Shown piece by piece: positions 28,621-37,414 of a stretch of 64,000 nt of DNA. The position numbers and the translations under genes were made by a program. This DNA is from Streptomyces antnestii (lineage in GTDB: Bacteria > Actinomycetota > Actinomycetes > Streptomycetales > Streptomycetaceae). The notes below the pieces were generated by a model. It ran no database searches, had not been told where the DNA came from, and saw only the letters and a list, made by a program, of their open reading frames with translations. Location of the stretch: the NCBI RefSeq assembly GCF_004005495.1, contig NZ_RZYA01000002.1:612715-676714 (forward strand), given 5' to 3'. Position 1 is the first letter of the stretch. The number at the start of each line of letters is the position of its first letter.

Positions 28621-29325
28621 TCAGGCCGTGAAGCCCTCGATCGCCACGGGAAGGTGCCGGGGGCCGCGCAGTACGGCGTTGGCGCGGTACGGCGGCGGGT
28701 CCTCGAGCAGCCTGGAGAACCTGACCCGGCGGAACAGTTCGGGCACCGCCACATGGAGTTCTATCCGGGCGAGGGGGGCGCCGAAGCAGTAGTGGATGCC
28801 GGTGTAGAAGCCCAAGTGTTCGTTGTCCCTGCGGTCGGGGTCGAACCGGTCGGGGTCCTTGAAGCGTCTGGGGTCGCGGTTGGCCGCGGCCAGCATGAGC
28901 CAGACCGGCGAGCCCTCGGGGATCGTGGTGCCGGCGACGTCGATGTCGGCCAGGGCTGTGGTCCACGGGACGAACTGGACCGGGGGCTCGTAGCGCAGCA
29001 CTTCCTCGATGAGCGGGACGGCCAGGTCCGGGTCCTTCTGGAACCGCTCGAGGACGTCAGGGTGGCGCAGCAGGGTGAGGGTCGTGTTGGTGATCGCGTT
29101 GACGGTGGTTTCGTGGCCGGCGACCAGGAGCAGCACCGCGGTGGCCTCCAGGTCCGCCGGTGTCATGGCAGGGGCGAGCGCGCTGAGCATCCCGGGGCCG
29201 GGGTGACGGCGTTTGGTCTCGATCAGATCGGTCAGGTAGGCGCCCATGTCCTGGCGGGCCCGCTGTGCCTTTTCCTGGCCGTCGTCGCCGGCCTGGGGAT
29301 CGATTGACGACGCCAGGGCGTCGGC
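28621..29325 (-). pseudogene. cytochrome P450, 5'-truncated
   Basis: The C-terminal part of a bacterial P450: I-helix AGHETT, ExxR in LIEEVLRYEPP, and heme-Cys region GIHYCFGAPLARIE. The frame starts only about 20 residues before the conserved GAYLTDLIE segment, so about 170 N-terminal residues (B to F helices) are missing. It lies in the same frame just after the stop of the ferredoxin-reductase fragment. No start with a ribosome site for a functional protein. Loss by deletion. Confidence 0.8.
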
Positions 29326-30120
29326 TCAGACGTGGAAGCGCGGTTCGTCCTCGCGCGGCACGCCGGGGTCGGGGAAGGCCGGGTCGATCGGTTCCAGCGT
29401 CTCGGTCCGGCGGTCGACCGTGCGGTACTCCGGCGGGAACGGCGCGCCGGACGCGATCTGCTGCTCGTAGAACCCCAGCCACTTGGCTCCGTCGAAGGAC
29501 GCCGCGGCGATGACGCGGCCCCGGTAGCCGTACACCGCGACGAACCGCTCCTCCGTGAGCGCCCCCTGGGCGACGACCAGTTGGTCGCCCAGCGAGGGCA
29601 CACCCACCGACTTGATGTTGACGCCGAACTGGGTGGACCAGAACATCGGCAGCCACAGGTGCGGACGGCGGTCCGGACCCGCACAGATCATGTTGTGGGC
29701 GGCGATCTCTGCCTGTTCGACCGCGTTGCCCCAGTGCTCCAGCGCCAGGAACTGGTAGTCGAGCAGCGGGTGGGGGCTGCGGGCGACGTCACCGGCGGCG
29801 TAGATGTCGTCGGTGACGATGCCGTTGACGTCGAACACCCGACACCCGGCGTCGCACGCGATCCCCCGAGGACCTGCGGCCACCCCCGAGCCGGCCAGCC
29901 ATTCCGTGTTCCGCATGGCACCGAGCGAGACGACCGCCACCTCCACGTCGATCGCCGAACCGTCGGACAGATGGGCACGCCTGAGTCGCCCCACATCGTC
30001 GCCCTCGAGGGCGGTGACGCTGATGCCGCAGCGCAGGTCGACTTCGTGCTTGCGCTGCAGCCGGTCCGCTACCGCGCCGATCACTCCGCCGAGCGCGCCC
30101 ACCAGCGGGGCCGGGCCGCG
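29326..30120 (-). pseudogene. ferredoxin/rubredoxin reductase, 5'-truncated
   Basis: Carries the C-terminal two thirds of a FAD/NAD(P) oxidoreductase that reduces P450 ferredoxins: VVSLGAMRNTEWLAGSGV, the FAD-contact IYAAGDVARSPHPLLDYQF and the dimerisation domain to HV-stop. The N-terminal FAD Rossmann motif is missing; instead, at about 30120 the sequence becomes an out-of-frame piece of an MBL-fold hydrolase. Would have been the redox partner of a P450, and a P450 fragment follows. Confidence 0.78.
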
Positions 30121-30868
30121 CTCGGTGACCGAGTGCCTGGTCGTCGACGACGGCGGGGTCGTGTCGCCAGCCGTTCCCGTCCCAGGCCTGGTGGGCCGGC
30201 GGCATGCCGTGCTCGAACTCGGTGACGCGGTCCACCTCGCCGCTGATCAGGATGCCGCTGGCCAGCAGCGACGGCTGCCGCCGCTCGATCACCTCGAACC
30301 CTTCGCGTTCCAGCGCGCCTCGGGACAGCGTGGGCAGCTCCAGACCCTGGCCGGCCGGTAGGTCCAGCCGGCGGCGGGTCCAGACCGCGGGGTGGACGGT
30401 CAGCGGCAGGCCGGAGCGACCGCGCAGCCGGGCCAGGCCGTCGAAGCCGCCGGCGTGGTCGAAGTGTCCGTGGCTGAGCACGACGCCCTGCAGGCCGCCG
30501 ACATCGAGCCCCAGACGCTCGGCGTTCACCGCTAGCCCGTCCGGCGACGCTCCCGTGTCGAACAGCAGCATGCTGTTCGTGTTGCCGCTTCGGGCGGTGA
30601 CCAGGGCGGAGAAGCCGTGCTCGGCACGCAGCCCCGCGAGGGCCTCGCCGCCGGCGAACTGCCGCGCGGCGGTCCGTCCGGCGCCCGCCGACGCCCGGGT
30701 GACGCCTTCGGCGGAGGCCAGCAGGGCGTCGTAGATGTTGTCGACCATCGTCGTGACCCTGACCTCGTCGACCTCGGGCAGCGTCACCGGGTCGACGGCC
30801 GGTCCCTCTGCGAGGCGAGGTGCTGACCAGGCCGCCTCGGCATCCGAGTATCCGTGATCGTCGCACAT
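30120..30868 (-). pseudogene. MBL-fold hydrolase, 3'-truncated
   Basis: From ATG 30868 the frame encodes about 245 residues of an MBL-fold hydrolase, including VVLSHGHFDHAGGF (HxHxDH) and GNTNSMLLFDTGAS. It is most like the 7,8-dihydropterin-6-methyl-4-(beta-D-ribofuranosyl)aminobenzene-5'-phosphate synthase-like group. At VVDDQAL it runs into the ferredoxin-reductase sequence in another frame, so the C-terminal metal ligands are lost. A GGGGAGG site lies 11 bases upstream of the ATG. Confidence 0.75.
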
Positions 30869-30963
30869 GCCAGAAACCGCCTCCCCCCCGATCCGGGAAG
30901 GCAGATCCCCGGTACGAACCGCAGGCCCACGGCGCTCGCACCGGCCGCAGGCGCCGCGCGGTG

Positions 30964-31494
30964 TCATGCTTCCACCCGCGCGGGCGGGACGACAACGTCG
31001 ATGAGCCCGGTGGTTACGTCGTACACGAGCCCTGAGACGAATACACCGGCCCGGAGGTTCTGCCTGAGGATGTCGACGTCGACGCGGACGGCGGCGACCG
31101 GGTCGGTGACCGCCTTGGCGGCCAGGTCGGTGGCTGGCACGTCGAAGTAGTCGGTCAGCAGCCCGGGGAACGCGGCCAGGTCTGTGATGCCGCAGTCGGT
31201 GTGGTGCAGCACCGCGTAGTGGTTGTCGCGCGGGCCGGGGCTGCCCGTGCGGGCCTGGACGACCTTCGAGAGCATCTCCAGCGTCGCAAGGGTCGCGGGC
31301 GTGACCCGTCCTCCGACGTTGCGGATCACCGCTGCCTCGCCGAGCTCGAGCCCGAGTACGGCGGACGGGTCGACACGCGGGTCGACGCATCCGATGACCG
31401 TCAGACCGCCTCTGGGCATCAGTTTGAGGCCGACGAACGATCCACCGTCGGCGAACCTCACGTTCCGCTGGGTCAGCTCGTCCTTGTCGATCAC
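30964..31494 (-). CDS. beta-class carbonic anhydrase-like protein
   Basis: 176 aa. Zinc ligands of beta-carbonic anhydrases are present: GCVDPRVDP (Cys, Asp-Arg dyad) and LHHTDCGITDL (His, Cys), with IRNVGGRVTPATL between. Interconverts CO2 and bicarbonate. GTG at 31494 is the furthest upstream possible start and lacks a clear ribosome site; a few N-terminal residues may have been lost. It lies among decayed genes but appears intact. Confidence 0.82.
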   Translation of the reverse strand: MIDKDELTQRNVRFADGGSFVGLKLMPRGGLTVIGCVDPRVDPSAVLGLELGEAAVIRNVGGRVTPATLATLEMLSKVVQARTGSPGPRDNHYAVLHHTDCGITDLAAFPGLLTDYFDVPATDLAAKAVTDPVAAVRVDVDILRQNLRAGVFVSGLVYDVTTGLIDVVVPPARVEA

Positions 31495-31649
31495 GTGGCC
31501 GGTGATCCCATCGTCCTCGGCGCCTGATCCCTGGTGACACCGTCACTCGCCTCCAGCCTGGCTCGTAGCTGCCTCCCATGCCACTCGGCGGGCCGCAGGC
31601 AGTGATCGTGCAGGTCAACGCCTTGCGGGAACCGACTTGGCGTGGCAGG

Positions 31650-32361
31650 GCCGCTTCCTGTCCGTCGTCCTCGGCCCGGCTGGCTCCGAAGACGAACAGT
31701 GGCTTGGTGCCGTGGGCAGGCGCTTCGGCGAGCGCGACGGCTTCGGCGAAGCGTGCGAGCGGGAAGGGCCGCCCTTGGGGGATGCTCAGCACCTCGTCGG
31801 CGACGAGATCGCGGACCCGACGTTGATCGTGCGGATGCCCAGATGCCGGGCGAGCTGGATGACGAGCCGCCCGACGGTGGAGCCTGCGGCCGTCTGCAGT
31901 AGACATTCGCCCGGCTGCACATCGAGTTCGCGTGTCACGAGGAGCAGCGCGGTCGGCGGGTTGACTGCGAGCTGGCAGGCGGTCGAGTCGCTCAGGTGGT
32001 CGGGGACCGGCAGGAGCCTTCGGGCGTCGATGACGAGGTATTCCTGCCAGGTGCCGGCGACGGGAGGTTCGGGCACCGCCGGGATCGCAGCGGCCACAAC
32101 GCGCGCACCGGCCTCCGGTGTCCGGGCCCAGGGCCTCGACGCGGCCCACGCACTCCATGTTGCCCCCGACAGCGGCGAACTCGGGGAAGAAGCCGTAGCG
32201 GCCGCGCAGCAGTGCAGACCACTGGCGTAAAGGGGAGTCGCCGTCACCCGGATCAGTGCCTGACCGGCCTTCGGCGTGGGAACAGGCCGGGATTCCAGCC
32301 GCAGGACATCGGTGGGTTCACCGGCCTCCAGGGCTATGAGCGCGCGCGTCCATCGGGGCAT
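31650..32361 (-). pseudogene. zinc-type alcohol dehydrogenase/quinone reductase, broken
   Basis: From ATG 32361 the reading frame begins as an MDR-family dehydrogenase (RALIALEAGEPTDVLRLESR), shifts frame near 32222 and again near 32115, continues through VAGTWQEYLVIDARRLLPVP and the NAD-loop TAAGSTVGRLVIQLARHLG, then jumps near 31820 directly to the C-terminal segment VLSIPQGRPFPLARFAEA. About 100 residues are deleted. Inactive. Confidence 0.7.
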
Positions 32362-32555
32362 GTGTGGCTCCCCGTCTCGTAACGCCCGAGACGGCTCGGC
32401 GTGCTGGTATCGCGCGGCCGGGGGGATCAGGACCGTTCGCCGCAGCGCACCACCCTGACTCCGTCACTCCACGCTACGCCCGCCCCCGGGAAGATTTCCG
32501 GCGGCTGACCATCCTTCGGAAGCCTTTCCTCCCGGGGGTTGACCAGGGCCGAAAA

Positions 32556-33677
32556 TCAGAGGGCCAGGCGGCGGATCGCGACTGCGGCCGCGTCGTCGTT
32601 CAGGTGGCCGTGGACGTGGGCCAGAAGGTCGTCATGGAGAGCGCGCAGGAGCTCGTCAGGGTCGTCATCGGGCCACGCGGGCGCCCGTTCAGTGAGCTGG
32701 TAGAAGAGGTGGTCGGTGTTGCGTGCTTCGATGACGCCGTCCGTGTACAGAAGGAGCAGGTCGCCGACCTCGAACGGGAACGTCTGGACGTCGTATGCGG
32801 TGATGCCGAAGGTGCCGCCGAGTCCGATCGGAAGGTGGCTCGCCTCCGGCGTGAGGGCGGTGACTTGAGTGCCGCGCAGGAGCAGCGGCGGTGGGTGACC
32901 GCAGTTGATGAGGTGGACGACCGGCTGGTGGTCGGGGATGTCGAGCAGGATCGCGGTGGCGAAGTCCTCGTCGGTGTCCTGCTCCGTCTGCGAGCGCCAC
33001 TGGCTGCTGTCCCAGCGAAACGCGGCGTCCAGGTGGACGGCGAGGCGGGGCAGGGTGGCCTGCCGATGGGCGGCCGCGCGGAAGGCGCCGAGCAGCAGGG
33101 CGGTGTTGTTGATCGAGGCCAGACCGCTGCCACGGACGTCGCCGATGAGGAGCCGGGTGCTGTGGTGATCGGTCCGCGCGGCCGCGTACAGGTCCCCACC
33201 CAGAGAGGCTTCCTCCTCGGCCGGGATGTACAGGCCGGCGATCCGCAGCGGGCCGGCGCGGCCGGGCAAGGGCTGCAGCAGCACGCTCTGCGCTGCCTCT
33301 GCGACGGACCGCACCCGGTGCAGCTGACGTTCACGCCGGTCCCGCAGCACGCAGACGCCGACACAGACGGCCGAGACGACGATCAGAGCGGCGGTCTGAG
33401 CCTGGATGTTGGCGGTGGACAGGCCTTCTCTCAGCACACCGATCAGCGCCTGCGCCGCCACGGCGAGTACTCCCATCAGCGCCGTCATGCGGGCGCCTGC
33501 GAACGCCACCGTGATTGCCGGTGCCGCCACCAGCAAGGGCCCGAGGTGAATGTGCGGCGGAGCGATCACATCCACCACACAGACCGCGACGATCAGCCCC
33601 AGAGGGATCACCATCAGCGCGGGCGCGTGACCCGGCTGCCAGGACCGCCGGAACACCCGCCACGCTCGCAAGGCCAT
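32556..33677 (-). CDS. membrane SpoIIE-type PP2C phosphatase (paralogue)
   Basis: 373 aa, exactly the length of the copy at 1671-2792, with matching architecture: four to five hydrophobic segments to about residue 95, then the PP2C domain with GGDLYAAARTDHHSTRLLIGDVRGSGLA, NCGHPPPLLLRG, GDLLLLYTDGVIEARN and LNDDAAAVAI. The family dephosphorylates anti-sigma antagonists. The ATG at 33677 was chosen because the upstream 118 codons are a low-quality extension across a gene boundary. Sequence identity is roughly half by eye. Confidence 0.85.
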   Translation of the reverse strand: MALRAWRVFRRSWQPGHAPALMVIPLGLIVAVCVVDVIAPPHIHLGPLLVAAPAITVAFAGARMTALMGVLAVAAQALIGVLREGLSTANIQAQTAALIVVSAVCVGVCVLRDRRERQLHRVRSVAEAAQSVLLQPLPGRAGPLRIAGLYIPAEEEASLGGDLYAAARTDHHSTRLLIGDVRGSGLASINNTALLLGAFRAAAHRQATLPRLAVHLDAAFRWDSSQWRSQTEQDTDEDFATAILLDIPDHQPVVHLINCGHPPPLLLRGTQVTALTPEASHLPIGLGGTFGITAYDVQTFPFEVGDLLLLYTDGVIEARNTDHLFYQLTERAPAWPDDDPDELLRALHDDLLAHVHGHLNDDAAAVAIRRLAL

Positions 33678-34085
33678 GCCCCAAGTCTTCCACCCACCTT
33701 CCCCTGCGGGAACGCGCCGCTCCGGAGGCCATCCGCTGCACATGACGACTGAACGCGCCACCGCGCCTGCGCCATGACGGCCCCCTGCCGGTGGGCCGCC
33801 GTGCACAGCTCTCCTGTGCGAGGGGCGCTGGGTACTCGCCAGCCACCCGGTGACGCTGGGCCCCGAACTGTGCATCGCATTTGTCCATCCGGGCCACCTG
33901 GAGTGCACAGTCACACGCGAAATCATCGGCGAGCAGCCGCAGTTGGGGCGCTCTCGTCGGCCCAGGACTTCTTGACCTGGTACGAACGCTGGCTCAAGCA
34001 CATGCGGAACGGTAAGGACGACCCCGCACATTGCCGATCGATCCCCGCAGCTGACGGAACCCGTGACGGTGCTAAAAATTGTCGT
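33678..34085. other. gap with a possible SUKH (SMI1/KNR4) C-terminal relic
   Basis: No intact gene. At about 33945-34030 the plus strand encodes SSAQDFLTWYERWLKHMRNG, a pattern like the FLxWYExWLD tail of SMI1/KNR4 (SUKH) proteins. It directly precedes the frameshifted SUKH gene, so tandem SUKH copies may once have been present. The rest of the stretch shows nothing I recognise. Confidence 0.4.
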
Positions 34086-34626
34086 ATGTGGGTAGAGCGA
34101 GTGATCGAGCTGACCGGGTGGGAGCCGCTCGGGATCTGTGTCGACTGGGCGGCTGTCGAGGCAGAGTTGGGGGTCCCGCTGCCGGCGGATTACAAAGGAG
34201 CTCTACGAGGCGTTCGGCGGCGGCGTCTTCAGCGATTCCGTCTATTTTCTGGGGCGCGACGAGGGCGTCGTGTTCGACTTCCTGACACAGTGGCGGGTCT
34301 CCCTGAAGGTCGCCCAGGACAGCAAGTTCGGAGATGTCTCCGCTGTCGAGCCCTACGGCGTGTACGCGCCGGGCAGCAAGGGGCTTGTTGAGTGGGGCTC
34401 CACCGAATGGGCCGACGAATACTTCTGGTTGATCGATGCCGAGCGGCCGGGCGAGTACCCCATCCTCGCGCGGTCCAATGACATCGGCGCATGGCACCGG
34501 TACGACATGTCCACCGCCGAGTTCCTGTGCCGCGTCCTCGCCGATGCCGATTTCAAACCGTTCGGGATCGCTCAGTACGACCTCGGCACGACGTTCGAGC
34601 CGCCCGGTTCCGGCGACGATGAGTGA
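34086..34626 (+). pseudogene. SMI1/KNR4 (SUKH) family protein, one-base frameshift
   Basis: ATG 34086 starts MWVERVIELTGWEPLGICVDWAAVEAELGVPLPADYK; the remainder (ELYEAFGGGVFSDSVYFLG ... TTFEPPGSG) is in the next frame. Deleting one G near 34196 joins them to about 179 aa. SUKH proteins often act as immunity proteins to polymorphic toxins; no toxin gene is seen nearby. The shift point, AAAGGAGC, also resembles a Shine-Dalgarno, so a programmed shift is conceivable although assembly error or decay is simpler. Confidence 0.7.
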
Positions 34627-34693
34627 CCGCTTGAGGGTGTCACCGGTCCGGGCGTCACGGGCCACCTCGCCTACCTGATCCGGACGAGAGGAC

Positions 34694-35446
34694 CTAGGCG
34701 TCCAGCTCCACGTCCAGTCGCTCCGCCTCGTCCCAGAACTCCGCATCCGCCTTCTGCAGACGGGCCGCCGCGTGTTCCATGTGGCGGTGGGCCGCCGAGC
34801 GGGCCGCCTCGGGGTCGCCGTCCTCGATGGCGGTCAGGATCGCGTGGTGTTCCTTGCGGACCGCCTCGAAGAAGTCGCCGCGGCGGGCCTCGTTGGCGCG
34901 GGTGACGCGTATGCCGCCGCGGGAGACCTCTCCGAGGTAGCGGGCCGTGGAGACCAGGACCGGGTTGCCGGTCGACTCGGCGATGGAGCGGTGGAACGCC
35001 AGGTCCTCCTCCACACCGTCACCGCCCGCCGAGACCGCCTTGTCGATCGCGGTCAGCGCCGCACGCATACGTGCGACGTCGGCGGGCGTCGCACGGGTCG
35101 CCGCGAGATGGGCGGCCTCGGCCTCCATGGCGCGGCGCACCTCGACGATCTGCAGCACCTTCGCCTTGGTGTCGGTGGCCTCGGTATCGGCTTCCAGGTC
35201 GAGTGGACGGGTCCGGCGCGGCATCACGAAGACACCGCGGCCCTGGCGTGCTTCGACGAGGCCCGCGTTGCGCAGCCGGGAGACCGCCTCACGGATCACC
35301 GTGCGGCTGACGCCGAGCTGCTTGACGAGTTCCACCTCGGTCGGCAGCTTGTCGCCGGCGGTCAGCCGCCCGGACTCGATTTCCTCGGTGAGCATCGCGG
35401 CGACGCGATCCGCCAGCCGCACGGGCCCGTCCACCTTGTTGAACAT
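34694..35446 (-). CDS. GntR/FadR-type regulator of the tetronate operon
   Basis: 250 aa. An N-terminal GntR winged helix (LPTEVELVKQLGVSRTVIREAVSRLRNAGLVEARQGRGVFV) is followed by an all-helical FCD ligand domain (FHRSIAESTGNPVL; HHAILTAIEDGDPEAARSAAHRHM) with metal-binding His residues. It is the last gene of the acid-sugar operon, four bases after denD. It probably binds the 23-bp palindrome upstream of ltnD and is relieved by a tetronate or catabolic intermediate (inferred). Confidence 0.87.
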   Translation of the reverse strand: MFNKVDGPVRLADRVAAMLTEEIESGRLTAGDKLPTEVELVKQLGVSRTVIREAVSRLRNAGLVEARQGRGVFVMPRRTRPLDLEADTEATDTKAKVLQIVEVRRAMEAEAAHLAATRATPADVARMRAALTAIDKAVSAGGDGVEEDLAFHRSIAESTGNPVLVSTARYLGEVSRGGIRVTRANEARRGDFFEAVRKEHHAILTAIEDGDPEAARSAAHRHMEHAAARLQKADAEFWDEAERLDVELDA

Positions 35447-35450
35447 GGCT

Positions 35451-36503
35451 TCAGTCTATCGGCGTACGCGCGGTCGACCCGGCGCGGGCCAGGGCGTCGG
35501 CCGTCACCGCGTCCGCGTGGTCCGTGACGTACTGCCGTACCACCGACGCGAAGTCGGGGTCGGGTGTCAGGCCGAGCGCCGCGGCGCGCGTGTTGTCGAA
35601 CGCGGCGGGCCACGAGCCGACGATCGCCTCCACGGCCGGGTCCGGCGCGATCTTCACCAGGCCGGCGACCGCGTCCCCGGCCACCTCGCGCAGGGTGTCG
35701 AGCATCTCGCCGACCGTGACGGTGAGGGCCGGGAGGTTGACCGGGAGTGCGCCGGTCAACTGGCCGGGGCCCTCGCCACGCTCGGCCTGGGCGATGCGGA
35801 GGATGCCCTCCACGGTGCGGCGCGGGGAGGCCAGGGCGACGCGCAGGTCCGGGCCGACGGGGCAGGTCGCCGGGAGGCCCGCGAGCGGTTCGCGCACCAC
35901 GCCGGACAGGAAGCCGGACGCGGCCGCGTTCGGCTTGCCGGGACGTACCGACACCGTCATCAGACGGGTGACGCGGCCGTCGAGGTAGCCGCGGCGCGTG
36001 TACTCGGCGACCAGCTGTTCGCAGATCCGCTTCTGCACGCCGTAGCTGGACTGCGGCGTGGGCAGCGTCGACTCGTCGACCACGGGAGGCAGGGGAAGCG
36101 CGGCGTCGGAGCCGTAGACGGCGACGCTGCTGGCGAGGACGAGGCGCACCGGGGTGCCCCCGGCCGCCGACTGGGAGCGCGCCGCTTCGAGCAGGGCGCG
36201 GGTCGTGTCCAGGTTGGCACCCATGCCGAGGTCGAAGTCGGCCTCGCACTCGGCGGACACCGCGGCGGCGAGGTGGATGACCACGTCCACCGGTTCGGCG
36301 AACAGGTCCCCGAGACGCTCGGTGAGATCGCCCTGGACCACTTCCACCAAGGGGTCGGCTGTCAGGGGCGAGGCGTCCGGTACGAAACGGTCGGCCAGAG
36401 TCAGGCGTTCGACGGGCCGGCCGTCGAACGTGCGCTGCTCCAGCAGGGCCTCGGCGACCTGGCGGCCCAGGAAGCCGAAGCCGCCCGTGATGACGATCCT
36501 CAT
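35451..36503 (-). CDS. denD: D-erythronate dehydrogenase-like SDR
   Basis: 350 aa, extended SDR. The NAD-binding loop is [17 protein letters not shown] at residues 4-20, and the catalytic YGVQK replaces YxxxK (Tyr-Gly-Val-Gln-Lys). DenD oxidises D-erythronate to 2-oxo-D-tetronate. The call relies on the neighbouring OtnI, OtnK, OtnC and LtnD, with which denD is characteristically clustered. The ATG at 36503 overlaps the stop of otnI by four bases (ATGA) and has GAAGGA upstream. Confidence 0.85.
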   Translation of the reverse strand: MRIVITGGFGFLGRQVAEALLEQRTFDGRPVERLTLADRFVPDASPLTADPLVEVVQGDLTERLGDLFAEPVDVVIHLAAAVSAECEADFDLGMGANLDTTRALLEAARSQSAAGGTPVRLVLASSVAVYGSDAALPLPPVVDESTLPTPQSSYGVQKRICEQLVAEYTRRGYLDGRVTRLMTVSVRPGKPNAAASGFLSGVVREPLAGLPATCPVGPDLRVALASPRRTVEGILRIAQAERGEGPGQLTGALPVNLPALTVTVGEMLDTLREVAGDAVAGLVKIAPDPAVEAIVGSWPAAFDNTRAAALGLTPDPDFASVVRQYVTDHADAVTADALARAGSTARTPID

Positions 36504-37375
36504 GCGGTGTCCTTCAGAGACTTGTTCTGGTTTTGGTTCTGGTTCTCGGTCTGGTTCTTGTACTTGTTCTTGTTCGGGAACTCGGGGCGGAAGTCGTCGA
36601 GCCAGCCGAGACCCTCGCTCGTGCCGGCCGCGGGGAAGTACTCGCAGCCGATCCATCCGTCGAAGCCCAACTCGTCGATGACGCCGAAGAGATGGCGGAT
36701 GTCGAGCTCGCCCCTGTCGGGCTCGTGGCGGTCGGGTACGCCGGCGATCTGCAGATGGCCCACGCGACCGGTCGGCAGGTCGCGGCGGAGGGTGGTCGTG
36801 AGGTCGCCCTCGACGATCTGGCAGTGGTACAGGTCGAGCTGGACCTTCAGGTTGGGTGCGCCCACCTCCTGGACGACGGCGTGCGCGTCGGCCTGGCGGT
36901 TGAGGAAGTAGCCCGGCATGTCACGGGTGTTGATCGGCTCGATCAGGATGTCGACACCGGCGCTCGCCGCCTGCCGCGCGGCGTACGCGAGGTTCGCCAC
37001 GTACGTCTCGCGGTGCCGGGCCAGGTCCGCGGGAGTGGCGTCCGGCGCGACCAGACCCGCCATCATGTGCACGCGCGGGCTGCCGAGCGCGGTCGCGTAC
37101 TCCAGGGCCCGGTCGACGCCTTCGCGCACCTCGGACTCGCGGCCCGGAAGTGCGGCGATGCCGCGCTCGCCGCGGTCCCAGTCGCCGGGCGGGGCGTTGA
37201 ACAGGACCTGGCGCAGGCCGTGTTCGTCGAGGCGGCGGCGGAGTTCGCCGCTCTCGTACGCGTAGGGGAAGAGGTACTCGACGGCCTCGAAGCCGTCAGC
37301 CGAGGCCGCGGCGAAGCGGTCGGGGAAGTCGTGCTCGGGGTACAGCGTCGACAGGTTCGCTGCGAACCTCGGCAT
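36500..37375 (-). CDS. otnI: 2-oxo-tetronate isomerase (hydroxypyruvate isomerase family)
   Basis: 291 aa TIM-barrel of the AP-endonuclease 2 superfamily. Metal-ligand segments include [43 protein letters not shown] and WIGCEYFPA. Isomerises 2-oxotetronate to 3-oxotetronate. The last 24 residues form a low-complexity Asn/Gln/Lys tail ([12 protein letters not shown]...), strikingly A-rich for this genome and beyond the conserved fold. It overlaps denD by four bases. Confidence 0.87.
   Translation of the reverse strand: MPRFAANLSTLYPEHDFPDRFAAASADGFEAVEYLFPYAYESGELRRRLDEHGLRQVLFNAPPGDWDRGERGIAALPGRESEVREGVDRALEYATALGSPRVHMMAGLVAPDATPADLARHRETYVANLAYAARQAASAGVDILIEPINTRDMPGYFLNRQADAHAVVQEVGAPNLKVQLDLYHCQIVEGDLTTTLRRDLPTGRVGHLQIAGVPDRHEPDRGELDIRHLFGVIDELGFDGWIGCEYFPAAGTSEGLGWLDDFRPEFPNKNKYKNQTENQNQNQNKSLKDTA
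36503..36574 (-). repeat. AT-rich Asn/Gln/Lys repeat tail of otnI
   Basis: Seventy-two bases encode 24 residues dominated by N, Q and K, through AAC/AAA/CAG-like triplets on the minus strand. The A+C-rich, T/G-poor strand composition is out of keeping with the 70% G+C surroundings, and the tract lies against the denD ribosome site. Confidence 0.75.
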
Positions 37376-37414
37376 GGGGGCTCCTCGTGGTGCGGTGGTG
37401 CAGTGGGACGGGGA

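Noticed and set aside
29789..32158. 789-codon minus-strand frame spanning several relic genes
   Set aside because: It joins pieces of alcohol dehydrogenase, antisense and MBL hydrolase that only happen to share a frame; each belongs to a separate gene.
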